Origin: Basidiobolus meristosporus CBS 931.73
Taxonomy: Eukaryota; Basidiobolomycota; Basidiobolomycetes; Basidiobolales; Basidiobolaceae
DNA length: 64,000 nt
Assembly (NCBI GenBank): GCA_002104905.1
Contig: MCFE01000081.1
Span: 1 to 64,000 of the forward strand
Reading direction: 5' to 3'
The notes below the pieces were generated by a model. It was not told the DNA's origin. It did not search any database and saw nothing but the letters and a program-made list of their open reading frames with translations. Position 1 is the stretch's first letter. Each line of letters opens with the position of its first letter. This document shows, piece by piece, positions 42,750 to 53,892 of the stretch. The translations under genes and the position numbers were made by a program.

Positions 42750-44916
42750 AAAGTCAGTAGACCACTTGTGAAGAGGTTCTTGAGTTATTAAGTTTGGTAA
42801 AAAACAATTTGGTCCATGAGTTGCTCTAATCCAGATCAGTTGTGAAGATTCCATCAGGAGACCACAATAATACCAGCGGCTCTGAATTAATGACCATATA
42901 CACAATCTTGTGATGGGATCACAATGGCCTTTTGCTAATTTGACAGTCAAATAAAGTTGTTAAAATATATCGGTGTTTGTACAGTTTTTTGGCAAGGGTG
43001 GCATGGCATTGTTGCATTCTTAGCATGCTTTACAGATATTGGAGTATATCTAACAGACCAGTACATCCAATTGCCTTCTATGGCAAGAAACCTGACGGTT
43101 TTTTGATGGCCTCATTGCAAGCTCTGATGGCTTTATTGCAGCAGTATAGCTTTTTAGTTTGTTGCTTGCCAAGTTGCCATCTATTTTGCATTGCAGGTAA
43201 AATATACATCTTGCAAACATATGCTTAGTTGTTGCACATCTGCCATGAATACCTCCTGAATATCTGCAAAATACTTCTTGGTATTTGGCCAATATATTCC
43301 TTCTCCCAGCTGGATCCTAATCCCCCTTATAGGTGGGTTCTGGCTCATGTTTGTGTGAATTCCATATTAAATGGTGTAGAAGTTAGCTTGTGACCACAAG
43401 AAATCCAGCATACCTTGGTAGAGTTTTTCTAATAGAAATTAGTTGCTTGTTGCACCCAACCCAACTTTGCATTACCTGATTGATTACACACACATTGAGG
43501 CTGCTTAGCTTCTTAATACCATAGGCATAGGTGTCTCCATGTGCACATCTGTACTCAGTATTTTCCAGCTCTTCCTGGCTGTCCTCCTACTCATCACATC
43601 CATGACAGACTTGAAGGTATTATTCTTGATGAGATTGGGATATGGTAGTGCCTGCAACTTGATTCATCTTCCCATTTCCCCACACATCTGCATCATAGGA
43701 AGCTCCCAAAAGGTAAAGCAAGGCCCAATATTCTCCACACACTGTGCACATTGGAGTAGAGAATGGATACAGTAGAGGCAGAGATCAACATGCTCAGCTC
43801 TATGTTTGCAACATAGCCGCCCAAATCCCATTACTAACTCTTTGCAAAGCAGCTGTACATGCGTCAAGTTGGCATGGGCAATCCACTTCTTGATATATAA
43901 TCCTGCAATGTCTTCATATGACTCCCAATGCTTTCAGTGCTCTCTTGATAGAAATGGCTTCAGTAGGGCACTTAAATAAATAGATATCCAGTTCATCTAG
44001 TCCTTGCACTTTTATTGTTAAGCGTGCAAATGAATGTTGATTGAAGCCTGTAAGAAGCACTTAGGGTATCAGAGACTCTCTATTTTCTTGCCTATTCATT
44101 CAAATTTCTTCAGTAACTCAAAGGCTCATTTAGCTTGAAATGCTCCATGCACAACTTGGTCATTGTTAAAGGGATATTGTAGAAAAGTGATTGCATTGCT
44201 CTCAGAGGAAAGCTTTTGCCCCAGCAGATACCCACTACCTTGGGTGTCTTTGGTTTCTGATTAAATCCATATTCTGACCAATGGCTTTTAGCTTACCAGC
44301 TTTGCTGCAATTATGTGCTGACTTCTCTACGTTCTCTCTGGGGGAATCTGATGCTCATAGTGTTGGTATTTGGACAATAATGATGTGTGTGAGCTATGGA
44401 GTAAGTCCTATGGATCTCCCACATGAGATAGCAATACCATCCATTGTGCCCAGAAAAGTTGGCTATATTGCTGATGGCTAGAATATCTCCAAAGCAGATA
44501 ATAGTATATGCTTTTACATGACAGCTGTTTATTGTTATCCCACTGAAAAGTATACAGAATTCATTGAGCAATGAATACCAGTAGCTACCCAGGTTGGATG
44601 GTGATTTAGGCTAAGATACCAGTGAGATTGCCATCTGATTTCTGCTCTAATATTGTAAGATAGGCAGCAGATTCAGGTTAACAAGAATTGGTGGCCAGCA
44701 GGATTTGATGATAGAGTACTTGTTTAATGGGAATACATCAGGTGCCAAGGAAAAGGCATGGTCATACATACCATCAGAATTGCCCTTGCTTTGTGGCTGT
44801 TTATAATGTTTGCCATCATACATATCTGATATGTTTGCAAATGATTGATACTGAGTGCAGTACTTTATAGCTTCACAATATTTGTTAGATTGCATGAGAT
44901 TCTTTACACAGAGCAT
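42750..44916 (-). pseudogene. Tnp2-type (CACTA/KDZ-like) transposase relic, copy 2
   Basis: The minus strand shows three segments in the order expected of Tnp2/Plavaka-like transposases: Y-D-H-A-F-S-L-A-P-D-V-F...S-C-W-P-P-I-L-V-N-L-N-L (44916-44647); I-I-C-F-G-D-I-L-A-I-S-N-I-A-N-F-S-G-H-N (44571-44311, the G-D-x-P-A...G-F-x-G-H segment) with a degenerate C-x-x-C-x-I part; and G-K-S-F-P-L...M-Q-S-L-F-Y-N-I-P...F-K-L-N-E-P (near 44240-44130). Further minus-strand remnants run to about 42750. It would be a cut-and-paste transposase; stops and shifts make it dead. The same relic family is at 35590-36985. Confidence 0.55.
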
Positions 44917-44929
44917 TCCAGGAATATAT

Positions 44930-45577
44930 CCAGAGTGTGAAGAATGTTTTCTCCAAATGGTTGGGGATTCTTGACAAGTTGGTCAACCTTGAGATTGTGG
45001 CTCCAGTGCCCATTACAAGCAGGGCCAAAGCCCCAAACCAGCATCAAAGAGGCATCAGGTTGCTGGAAGAGTGCCAATAAGGGAAAAGCAGGTAGACACA
45101 GATGCACCAGCTCAGCATTTATTATGGAAAAGTGCAGTTCTAATCAAGAAGCACTCATCCAAAGTAGCAGTGAAGGACCAGGCTGTCATAAAAACAAGCA
45201 GCTATCTCAGAAGCCTGTTGCAGCATAGGCCAAGAGCTTAAAACAAGCAAGAAAGAAGTGTCAGATTGCTTGCAGATTGCCAGCAAGGAACATGCATACC
45301 AAACAGATGCATCAGAGCAACATTTATCAAGGTAAAACTTATTTAATACTAGAAGCACTCAGACAAAGTAGCAGTGAAAGACATGGCAGTGATAAAGAAA
45401 AAGGTAAAGGGCAAAAGGTCCACCCAAGCCAGTGATAGGGAAGTGTAAGAAAAAAGCTGCCGTTCTGGCCAAATAACACTTTATGCATGGAAAAGACTGG
45501 ATTCCATCATAGCCTAGAAGAATTACCAACAGGATAACAGCTGCTTTCTTAAGAGTTGGTAGTGCAGCCAGTTGAGC
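44930..45577 (+). mobile_element. Repeat U, copy C (partial, plus orientation)
   Basis: Matches the minus strand of copies A and B across the tandem-unit part: AGCAGTGAAGGACC at about 45165 and AGCAGTGAAAGACATGG at about 45370 mark two units about 205 nt apart. It then runs on to CAGCTGCTTTCTTAAGAGTTGG and CAGCCAGTTGAGCT, where the gypsy 5' LTR begins. The uninterrupted counterpart in copy B is at about 58080-58140 (reverse), so the gypsy element entered a U copy. Confidence 0.62.
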
Positions 45578-45946
45578 TGTTATGATCTGCCGCTTGAATG
45601 TTTAAGTTAGATCAGCTTCTAGTCAAATCAATTAGTATATGTTTAGGTTATCATTAAATCAGTATTATCTATCAAATTGGTAGCATTAGTCAGCAAATGA
45701 ATCAGCAGATCCTTATCAGACAGAAATAGATATATTAAGTAGGATCTTATTGGGTGATGATGATGCAATCAAATGAGTCATCAGCCACAACCTACATTAG
45801 GAAATACAATTAGTCAGCAATTGATCTAGCAAAATTGTATATAAGGAGCTGCTGGAACCTCAATAAAAATCAGTTCAAGCTTTAGTGAATACAATACTAG
45901 CTAAACTCCCTATTCCTCTACAACACTTATACCAAGACTTGTAACA
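45578..45946 (+). repeat. 5' LTR of gypsy copy 1
   Basis: 369 nt, TGTTATGATC...CTTGTAACA, with TATATAAGG near 45837 and AATAAA at about 45863. Confidence 0.85.
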
Positions 45947-45964
45947 TTGGTAGCAGCAATAACC
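45947..45964 (+). other. Primer-binding site of gypsy copy 1
   Basis: T then TGGTAGCAGCAATAACC directly after the LTR. TGGTAGC matches the 3' end of initiator tRNA-Met (GCTACCA); the match beyond that is weak. Confidence 0.5.
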
Positions 45965-46868
45965 AGAAACCTCCCTCCTGAAGAAAGAAGAAACCACCCT
46001 CAAGATGTTGGACAATCAAGAATGGAAGAATGCCATGCAGCAAATCCTGGCCCAACAGCAACAGTTACTCCAGGTCCTCAGCCAACAGCAACAAGGAATG
46101 ACTACCATGGCTCAGAGCTAGCAGAGCCCTGTTAAGAGCAACTTTAGTGTGAAGGTCAACTGGTACCGTGGCAGAGTCAATGAAAACCTGGGAACTTAGC
46201 TCTTCCAGGTTGATGAGGCTCTTAAAGATAAAGGAATTGCTCCAGAAAGCAAGTTGTTTTATGCAGCTTCTTACCTGGCAGATGCAGCCTTACAGTGGTA
46301 CCACAACAAGATCAGGTCAGCCACTATGATGGGATGCTCTACAATCTCTACCTGGAATGAGTTTGTGTCAGAAATTCAGGATGCTTTTGAACCTCCACAC
46401 CAACAGACACTACTAAGAAGGAAGTTAAAGACACTCAGACAGAAAGGAATGGTTCAAGAATACATCCATGAGTACAGATGTCCACTTGGACAAGTTGAAA
46501 GAATGGACCCCCTGGATCAAGTGGAATACTTTATTGATGGGTTCAAAGGAAGAATTTGCAAGGAAGTGAATTATTGAAGACCTCAAACTATTGAAGAAGC
46601 CATCAAGATTGCAATTGACTATGACTCAGCTATGTTTGGAGTTGGGAAGCATACAGTGACTAATCAGAAAGGCTATAATCATTATGAAAGAAGACAGTCA
46701 GAAGCGGTACCAATGGAAATAGACGCTATGCAGAAGAATCCGACCTCAGAAGAATGAAAGCAGAAAGGACTTTGCTTCAATTGCCACCAGCAATGATATA
46801 TTGCAAAGTACTGCCCTCAGAGAAGAAATGGAGACCAGCCATCAAGAACCTTTAACCGTATTGAGTCC
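45965..46868 (+). pseudogene. Gypsy gag remnant (copy 1)
   Basis: A Gln-rich start (46020-46110) is out of frame with the capsid part. The frame 46254-46577 reads Y-L-A-D-A-A-L-Q-W-Y...W-N-E-F-V-S-E-I-Q-D-A-F-E-P, a retrotransposon capsid. Stops follow at 46575-46577, near 46755 and inside the zinc knuckle (C-F-N-C-H-Q-Q-stop, about 46795). Dead. Confidence 0.72.
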
Positions 46869-47312
46869 ATGGAGCATAGTAACATGGAGGATGAGCTTGA
46901 AGAAGACTCAGAACTCACCTTCCACATAACAGAAGAATACCTATCCCAGATGACCTCAAACTCAGGAAAGCTATTATGCTTAAATGGAGTAATCAATGGA
47001 GTACCTGTCAAGATCATGAATGACTCAGGAGCAACACATGAGTATGCGTCAGAGCAATTTGCTCCAAAAGCTGGAATCAACTCAGAACCTACCAAATCAA
47101 CTTCAGTCTCAACAGCTGATGGGAACTCTCACATAATCAACCGTATTACTCAGCCAGTAAGAAAGAAGATCAATGACTTTGAAGAAGACCTTCAGGCTTA
47201 TATATTTGGGAACTGCAAGTTTGACCTTGTACTTGAAAAAAGCTGGCTATTTTGTTGTAATCCATCAATCAACTGGAGAACCAATGCTACTCAGATCCAA
47301 AAAGACAACAAG
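46869..47312 (+). pseudogene. Gypsy aspartic protease remnant (copy 1)
   Basis: Frame with M-N-D-S-G-A-T-H-E-Y; copy 2 has M-I-D-S-G-A-S-H-K-Y at the same place. It is cut by the solo LTR at 47313 in the codons D-N-K; the frame resumes at 47685 with T-Y-E-L-L-P. Confidence 0.7.
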
Positions 47313-47680
47313 TGTTACAAGTCTTGGTATAAGAGTTGTAGAGGAATAGGGAGTTTAGCTAGTACTGTATTCACTAAAACTTGAACTGATTTTTATTGAG
47401 GTTCCAGCAGCTCCTTATATACATTTTGCCAGATCAATTGCTGACTAATTGTATTTTGTAATGTAGGTTGTGGCTGATGACTCATTTCATTGCATCATCA
47501 TCACCCAATAAGATCCTACTTAATATATCTATTTCTCTCTGATAAGGATCTGCTGATTCATTTGCTGACTAATGCTACTGATTTCATAGAAAATACTGAT
47601 ATACTGATAACCTAAACATATACTAATTGATTTGACTAAAAACTGATTTAACTTAAACATTCAAGCGGCAGATCATAACA
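47313..47680 (-). mobile_element. Solo gypsy LTR inserted in gypsy copy 1
   Basis: 368 nt in reverse orientation to its host, same LTR family, flanked by the 4-bp duplication CAAG (47309-47312 and 47681-47684). Removing it with one CAAG restores the reading frame. Confidence 0.92.
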
Positions 47681-47684
47681 CAAG

Positions 47685-48690
47685 ACCTATGAGCTATTAC
47701 CTGCCAGGCTGGATTTCAACTTAGTCAATTCCAGTATGGGTGAGACAAGTGAACTTATCAAGACCAAGTTCTGTAGAGTGCTTAGAAAAGGTACCCATAT
47801 GTTCCTCATGGCAGTATTACAGTAGGATTCCACTACCCCAGCACCCCAGCAGGTCCAGACTCTCTTGAAGAAATATTCAGATGTGTTTCCAGATGAGCTT
47901 GTAAGCTTACCACCAGTCAGAGATGTGGATCATGCCATTGACACAGGAGATAGCCCTCCAGTGAGCAAGATACCTTACAGAATGAGTCCATGGGAATTGG
48001 AGGAAATGAAGAGTCAAATTGATCAGCTATTGGAGCATGGATACATCAGACCCAGCAAGTCACCTTGGGGGGCAACAGTGCTTTTTGTGAAAAACAAGGA
48101 TGGAACACTTAGGATGTGCATTGACTACAGAGCCCTGAACTCAGTTACCGTCAAGAATAAGTACCCCATACCTCAGATTGATGAGCTTTTGGACCAACTT
48201 AATGGAGCCACTATTCTCAGCAAGATTGACCTCATGTCAGGATACAACCAGATTAAGGTGAAGCCAGAAGACATCCCAAAGATAGCATTCAGGACCAGAT
48301 ATGGACATTACAAGTACTTAGTCATGAGTTTTGGCCTCACCATGCCCCTGCAACTTTCATGACCCTGATGCAGACTGTCTTCCAGGAGTACTTAGACAAG
48401 TTTGTCATAATCTACCTAGATGATATACTGATATACAGCAAGACAGAGGAGGATCACATGGTGCACATTGAAAAGGTCTTGAAGAAGCTAAGAGAGAACA
48501 AGCTTTATGGCAAGCTACCCAAGTGTGAATTCTTCAAGGAACACGTTGAATATCTGGGACATATAGTGACTAGCACAGGAGTAACCTTAGACCCTAAGAA
48601 GGTGGAGGTAATTAAGAATCTGAAGCAGCCCCATAGCATATCAGAGCTCAGATCATTCCTTGGAATGGTTTCCTATTACTGAAGATTTGT
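47685..48690 (+). pseudogene. Gypsy reverse transcriptase remnant (copy 1)
   Basis: RT palm and fingers: [22 protein letters not shown] (47865-48362); then, after a frameshift in the F-G-L-T-x-A-P-A-T-F segment at about 48340, I-I-Y-L-D-D-I-L-I-Y-S with the intact catalytic Y-L-D-D; then R-S-F-L-G-M-V-S-Y-Y and a stop in place of Arg (48680-48682). The RNase H domain that should follow is absent. Confidence 0.8.
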
Positions 48691-49858
48691 AGTACAGGAT
48701 GAAACACTCTACCAAATTATTGATGGAAGCCCTATTGCCTATTGCCCTTATGTTTCTTGCCTGGATTCAATACATAAGCTACACAATGGATATGGACATC
48801 TTGGAATTGACGGAACCTATAGTCTTGTGAAAGCCAGAACATGGTGGCCCAGAATGAAACAAGACATTGAGAAGCTAGTGAAAACATGCCCAAATTGCCA
48901 AAACAACCAATGCCAATCACAGAGAATTGCCAAACTCTTTCCCTTGGGGCCTGTAAGTACATTTGAAAGATGGGGAATTGACTCTATTGGAAGACTGCCA
49001 ACTACCAGGAAATGCAACTGTTGGATCCTAGCAGCAATTGTGCATGCTACTAAATGGCCAGTGGCTAAAGCTGTACCTAGAGCCAGTGAACAAGAAGTTG
49101 CAAGTTTCATCTACCATGAGATCCTGATGAAGTTTGGATGCCCTGTGGAGATCTTATCTGATAGAGGAGCAAACTTTATGGCAAAGACATTGGAGGCTTA
49201 CCTGGAAATGCAGCAGATCAGACACTTGAAAGCCTTGGCATATGACCCCAGAACTAATGGAGTCACTGAGCAGTTTAATGCATTATTTGGAAAAATGCTG
49301 ACCAAGTATGCAAATGGAGTTGTCAGTAGATGGGATGAGTATATAGACCAAGCACTCTTTGCATGCAGAGTCAGAGTACACAACACCACCCAGCAATCAC
49401 CATTTTACTTAGTGTATGGATGTGAACCAAGGATTCCAGGAGATCTCACATAACTAAAGCTTACAGACACCTTAGAAGATGAACTCAGTCAGCCAAGTAG
49501 ACACCAGCAACTGGAACAAAGACATCAAGAGGCACATACCAAAGTATCTCAAAGTGCAGAAAAGATGGAGCAGAGATTTGATAAGACTATAGCACCAGAA
49601 GCATTGACAGTTGGGAACTTTGTATTGCTAAGAAGCAACACTTGGAAGAAATTTGAGCCACAATGGACAGGACCATTCAAGATCATCAGAGAATGTCCAT
49701 TTGCAACTTACCAACTGGTGGACAAACAAGGCAATATCCGGGAAGACTTAGCGCATAGGGACAGACTCAAGCTTGCAAGACTTGCTGATAATACTGGACC
49801 ATCAAGATATTGGTATCACAAGAAAAGAGATTCAGGAGAACCCTTTCAACTTTAGTAG
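48691..49858 (+). pseudogene. Gypsy integrase remnant (copy 1)
   Basis: Linker with H-K-L-H-N-G-Y-G-H-L-G, zinc finger C-P-N-C-Q (near 48888), core with I-D-S-I-G-R (first Asp), I-L-S-D-R-G-A-N-F (second Asp) and N-G-V-T-E-Q-F-N (Glu), all three catalytic acids kept. A stop follows at 49451-49453. The C-terminal domain (49565-49855) has W-T-G-P-F-K-I-I, a GPY/F-type module. No chromodomain is seen. Confidence 0.8.
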
Positions 49859-49865
49859 GGGTGAA

Positions 49866-50051
49866 TGTTATGATCTGCTGCTTGAATGTTTAAGTTAGAT
49901 TGGCTTTTAGTCAAATCAATTAGTATATATTTAGGTTATCATTATATCAGTATTATATATCAAATTGGTAGCATTAGTCAGCAAATGAATCAGCAGATCC
50001 TTATCAGACAGAAATAGATATATTAAGTAGGATCTTATTGGGTGATGATGA
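49866..50051 (+). repeat. 3' LTR of gypsy copy 1, truncated
   Basis: The first 186 nt of the LTR, ending in GGGTGATGATGA where copia begins. The rest of the LTR is not found on the far side of the copia element. Confidence 0.85.
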
Positions 50052-50421
50052 TGTTGAAATATTGGACTATTTGGTATCATTCAGCAGCTAAAAAATTTAC
50101 TTAACAATTCTAGGCTAGTCTTAGTCACTGTAGGACTCATTTACTGCCTTAACTTTGCCACTTTCTCCAGATATATGATCTTATGATTATTCCCCTATAG
50201 TCAGGATCAAATTAGCACTATTACCAAACATTATGTACTAACCCTGAAACTGTTACAGAATGCTCCTGAATATTGAGAAACCCTCCCTACTTAGTGTTGC
50301 AGCTGTATTAATTCTACAAAGGTATAAATACTGAGCTTCTTTATGAACAAACTACAGTTCAACTATTATCACTATTTCTTGATAAGTTCCTTATATCCAA
50401 ATCACTTCTTAAATTGCAACA
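50052..50421 (+). repeat. 5' LTR of copia copy 1
   Basis: 370 nt, TGTTGAAATATTGG...AAATTGCAACA, with GTATAAATACTGAGC (TATA) at about 50321. Confidence 0.9.
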
Positions 50422-50435
50422 GGTTATGAGCCCTG
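50422..50435 (+). other. Primer-binding site, half-tRNA initiator Met
   Basis: GGTTATGAGCCCTG directly after the LTR is the exact complement of CAGGGCTCATAACC, the anticodon arm of eukaryotic initiator tRNA-Met (as in yeast). It is not the tRNA 3' end. Drosophila copia and yeast Ty5 are known to prime from such a half-tRNA. Confidence 0.8.
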
Positions 50436-50457
50436 GTTGCCTTAATCTACTCAAAAG

Positions 50458-51699
50458 ATGATTTCTACCAGCAAACAAAGCAACACCAACATCTTCCCTG
50501 TAAAGGAGAGGTTTGATGGGAAGAACTACAGACTTTGGAGAATCAAGATGCAGATCCACCTTGAGGAAAGAAAGCTTTGGAACATAGTAACTGGAAAGGA
50601 AGTTGAGCCCAAAGGAATAGCAGAAGATGTGGAGAAGTTTCAAGAGAAGGAGAGAAAGGCCTTCAATGCAATATGCATCAATGTGAAAGACTCCTTCATT
50701 GGACAAATCCATGCCTCAAATACTGCCAAAGCAGCATGGGAATCCTTAGAGAAGATCTTTAGAGCAAAGTCAGTATCAAGCAAGCTTTATTTGAAACAAA
50801 AGTTCTTCAACATGAGAAAAAAGCCAGATGATGGCATGCTACAACTCATTACCAGAATGGAGACACTTGCAGAAGAACTTTATAGTATTAATACTGATGT
50901 AGATGATGAAGAAAAGATACTCTGTCTGCTTTGCAGCCTACCAGACAAGTATGAGCCACTCATACTTTCTTTTGAAAGCAGAGAAGACAACTTGACTTTA
51001 GACTATGTCAAAGGAAGACCTCTCCATGAAGAACTCAGACTTAATGATCAAGCAGAGAAAATTGAAGATAATGCTTTATTCAGTTCAGAAAGGCATACAG
51101 AAAAGAAGGGAAAGCAACAAAACCAAAGAAAACCTGGCTGCTGTAACTATTGTAAGAAGCCAGGACACTGGGCAAGAGAATGCAAGAAGAAACAAGCAGA
51201 CAAAAAACAGAAACTAGAGCAGGCAAACCTTATAACTACCGATGAACAGTTATTTGTCACTGTACAAGAGAGTGCAAGTAACCAAAGTAATGAATGGTAT
51301 ATTGACTCTGGAGCATCACAGCATATTTGTGATATAAAGGATTGGTTCAGCAACTTAAAGACTATTCCCGTAAGAAAGGTTTATCTGGGAGATAACTCTG
51401 CATTGGAAGCTACTGCCAGTAGGTCTATACAACTAAATATGAGTGATAACTCAGGGGCAACAACAGCAAAACTGACTGACGTACTCTATGTACCTGGAAT
51501 AGCTAAGAACCTACTCTCAGTCAGTAAAGCAACTACTCAGGGACTGATATTTGTTTTTACTAAGCTGAGCTGCTCAATATTGAGTGAAAATGGACAAAAA
51601 TTAGCTTTAGGAATCAGAGATCACAATATATACAAGTTACAATGCAAGATCATTGTACCTGAGTATGTCAACATTGCTGAAACTGATGAAACCAGCTGA
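50458..51699 (+). pseudogene. Copia gag and protease (copy 1), ends in a premature TGA
   Basis: 413 codons. Gag capsid: Y-R-L-W-R-I-K-M-Q-I-H-L...A-A-W-E-S-L-E-K-I-F; zinc knuckle C-N-Y-C-K-K-P-G-H-W-A-R-E-C (about 51139-51180); protease active site Y-I-D-S-G-A-S-Q-H-I-C (about 51298). The TGA at 51697 replaces the Trp codon that copia copy 2 keeps (T-N-W-E-T-W-H). The same frame continues into integrase, so this was one polyprotein. Confidence 0.85.
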
Positions 51700-53892
51700 G
51701 AGACGTGGCATAGGAGGCTAGGACACATAGGGGAACAGAAAACGAGCCAATTGGTGAAAAATCAGCTTGTTTTGGGCCTAAAATACTCAATTCCAACCAA
51801 ATTGAATGTTTGTAAGGGATGTTCATATGGCAAACAAGCTAGGCAACGTTTCAAGAGCTCAGAAGGCACCAATACCACCAAAATATTGGCTATTGTACAC
51901 CTAGACATATGTGGCCCCATGAGAACACTGTCCTTTGGAGCCAAGAGATACTTTATGACGCTTATTGATGACAAGACAAGATATACATGGGTGTACTTCC
52001 TCAAAGCAAAGGATAGAGCTTTAGAGACATTTAAGCACTTCAAGAACATGGCAGAAACACAAACTGGGTGTAAATTGAAGGTACTACAAAGTGACAATGG
52101 AGGTGAATACTGCTCAAAGGAGTTTGCAAAATACTGCTTGTCTACTGGTATACTTCAACAGACCACAGTTCCTCATACTCCACAGCAAAATGGAGTAGCA
52201 GAACGTGCAAATAGAACAATAGTAGAGATGGGAAGATCTATGCTACATGATAAGGAAATGGACTACAAGTTTTGGGCTGAATCTTTTGCTACCACTGTAT
52301 ATATCAAGAAAAGATGCCCAACAACAGCACTACGTGATTCTACACTCTTGGAAGCATATACAGACAAAAAACCAGATCTCCTGCACCTCAGGATCTTTGG
52401 CAGTGATGTTTTTTATCACATCCCTGACAAAAAACGCTCAAAGTTGGAACCAAAGAGTAGAAAAGGGATCTTTCTTGGGTATTGTGAAGATACTAAAGGG
52501 TATAGAGTGTATGATGGCAAAATTCAGAAGCTGATCAAGAGCAGGGACGTTGTATTTGAGGAGAATTCAGATCAGAAAGCCACAGAAATCATTGGCCAGC
52601 TGCCTGATGATGCAATCCACACAAATGAAGAAGATACGTACCAAATCCAGCCAGAGATGGAAGATACTTCTACCAGTTCCAGATCAGAACAGATTATCCC
52701 AGTTAGGAGATCTACCAGAATAAGAAATGCCCCTGGATTCTGGTGGCAGACATCCAATGATCATGAAGAAGCTTATCTTGCCTTATGTGCCAAACCTCAG
52801 AATCTGGAACAGGCAATGCAAGGTCCAAATGCTACTAAGTGGCAACAAGCCATGCAGGAGGAGTACCAATCACTGATCAAAGCAAAAACGTGGGAACTGG
52901 TAGATTTACCAAATGGGAGAAAGCCAATAGGATGTAGATGGGTCTACAAGATCAAGATAACCTCAAATGGTGCCGTTGATAAGTACAAGGCTAGATTAGT
53001 AGCTAAAGGCTCTTCCCAGATCCAGGGACTAGACTTTAAGGAAACATTTGCTCTGGTTGCCAAGTTTAACTCTATTAGGACAGTTCTAGCCCTGGCAGCT
53101 GTACACAGTGTAGATCTACACCAAATGAACGTCAAAACAGCCTTTCTAAATGGGGATTTGCAAGAAACTATATATATCAAGCAACCAGAAGGTTTTACCG
53201 ATTCAAAAGGCCCCCATAAGGTGTGCAAACTTAGAAAATTGTTGTATGGGCTTAAGCAGGCACCCAGAGCACGGTATAACAAGATTGACACATATCTAGA
53301 GGAAATTGGGTTCTCTTGTAGCATTGCAGACCACAGTATACATGTGAAACAGCTCAAAAAGGGTGTGATCATCCTAGTTCTTTATGTGGATGACCTAATT
53401 ATAGCTACAAGTGATCAAGAGGCACTTAAACAGACGAAATCAGATCTCTTCAGCAAGTTTGAGATGAAAGATCTTGGAAAATTGAGCTATTTTCTTGGAA
53501 TTGAGATCAAATTTGACATACCTACGCAGAAAATTGTGCTGAATCAGTCTAAGTACATCAGGGACACTCTTAGACGCTTCAAAATGGAAAATTGCAAGCC
53601 TGCAGCAACCCCTATGGACAATAACCTGAAATTAAGTAAATCTCAGCCAGTTATAGATGAAAACAGCTCAAATATGGACCAAAACTTTCCCTATCAATCA
53701 ATGGTTGGTAGCCTAATGTACTTGATGGTGTCTACATGTCCAGATATTGCAGTAGCAGTTGGAATAGTTAGTCAAGACATGCAGAATTATGGATCAGATC
53801 AAATTGCAGCAGTTAAGCGGATTTTCAGATATCTACAAGGTACCATAAATATGGTACCGGAATACTCTGGAGCAGCTAATAGGCAAATTTGA
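51700..53892 (+). pseudogene. Copia integrase and reverse transcriptase (copy 1)
   Basis: Pre-integrase H-R-R-L-G-H...C-K-G-C; core acids H-L-D-I-C-G-P, Q-S-D-N-G-G-E-Y and Q-N-G-V-A-E-R (about 51899 to 52210). RT: F-K-E-T-F-A-L-V-A-K (copy 2 has F-A-P-V-A-K), M-N-V-K-T-A-F-L-N-G, L-Y-G-L-K-Q-A-P-R-A and catalytic L-Y-V-D-D-L-I (about 53378). The frame ends at a TGA at 53890-53892, caused by a 2-nt loss relative to copy 2. Confidence 0.85.

Larger units (their letters stand above)
45578..50051 (+). mobile_element. Ty3/gypsy element copy 1 (inactive), with nested insertions
   Basis: 5' LTR 45578-45946, primer site, gag, protease, solo LTR insert, RT, deletion of the RNase H region, integrase, polypurine tract (about 49851-49865), and a 3' LTR cut at 50051 by copia. 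Domain order PR-RT-IN is that of Ty3/gypsy. The two LTRs differ at scattered positions, so the insertion is not recent. Confidence 0.88.
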
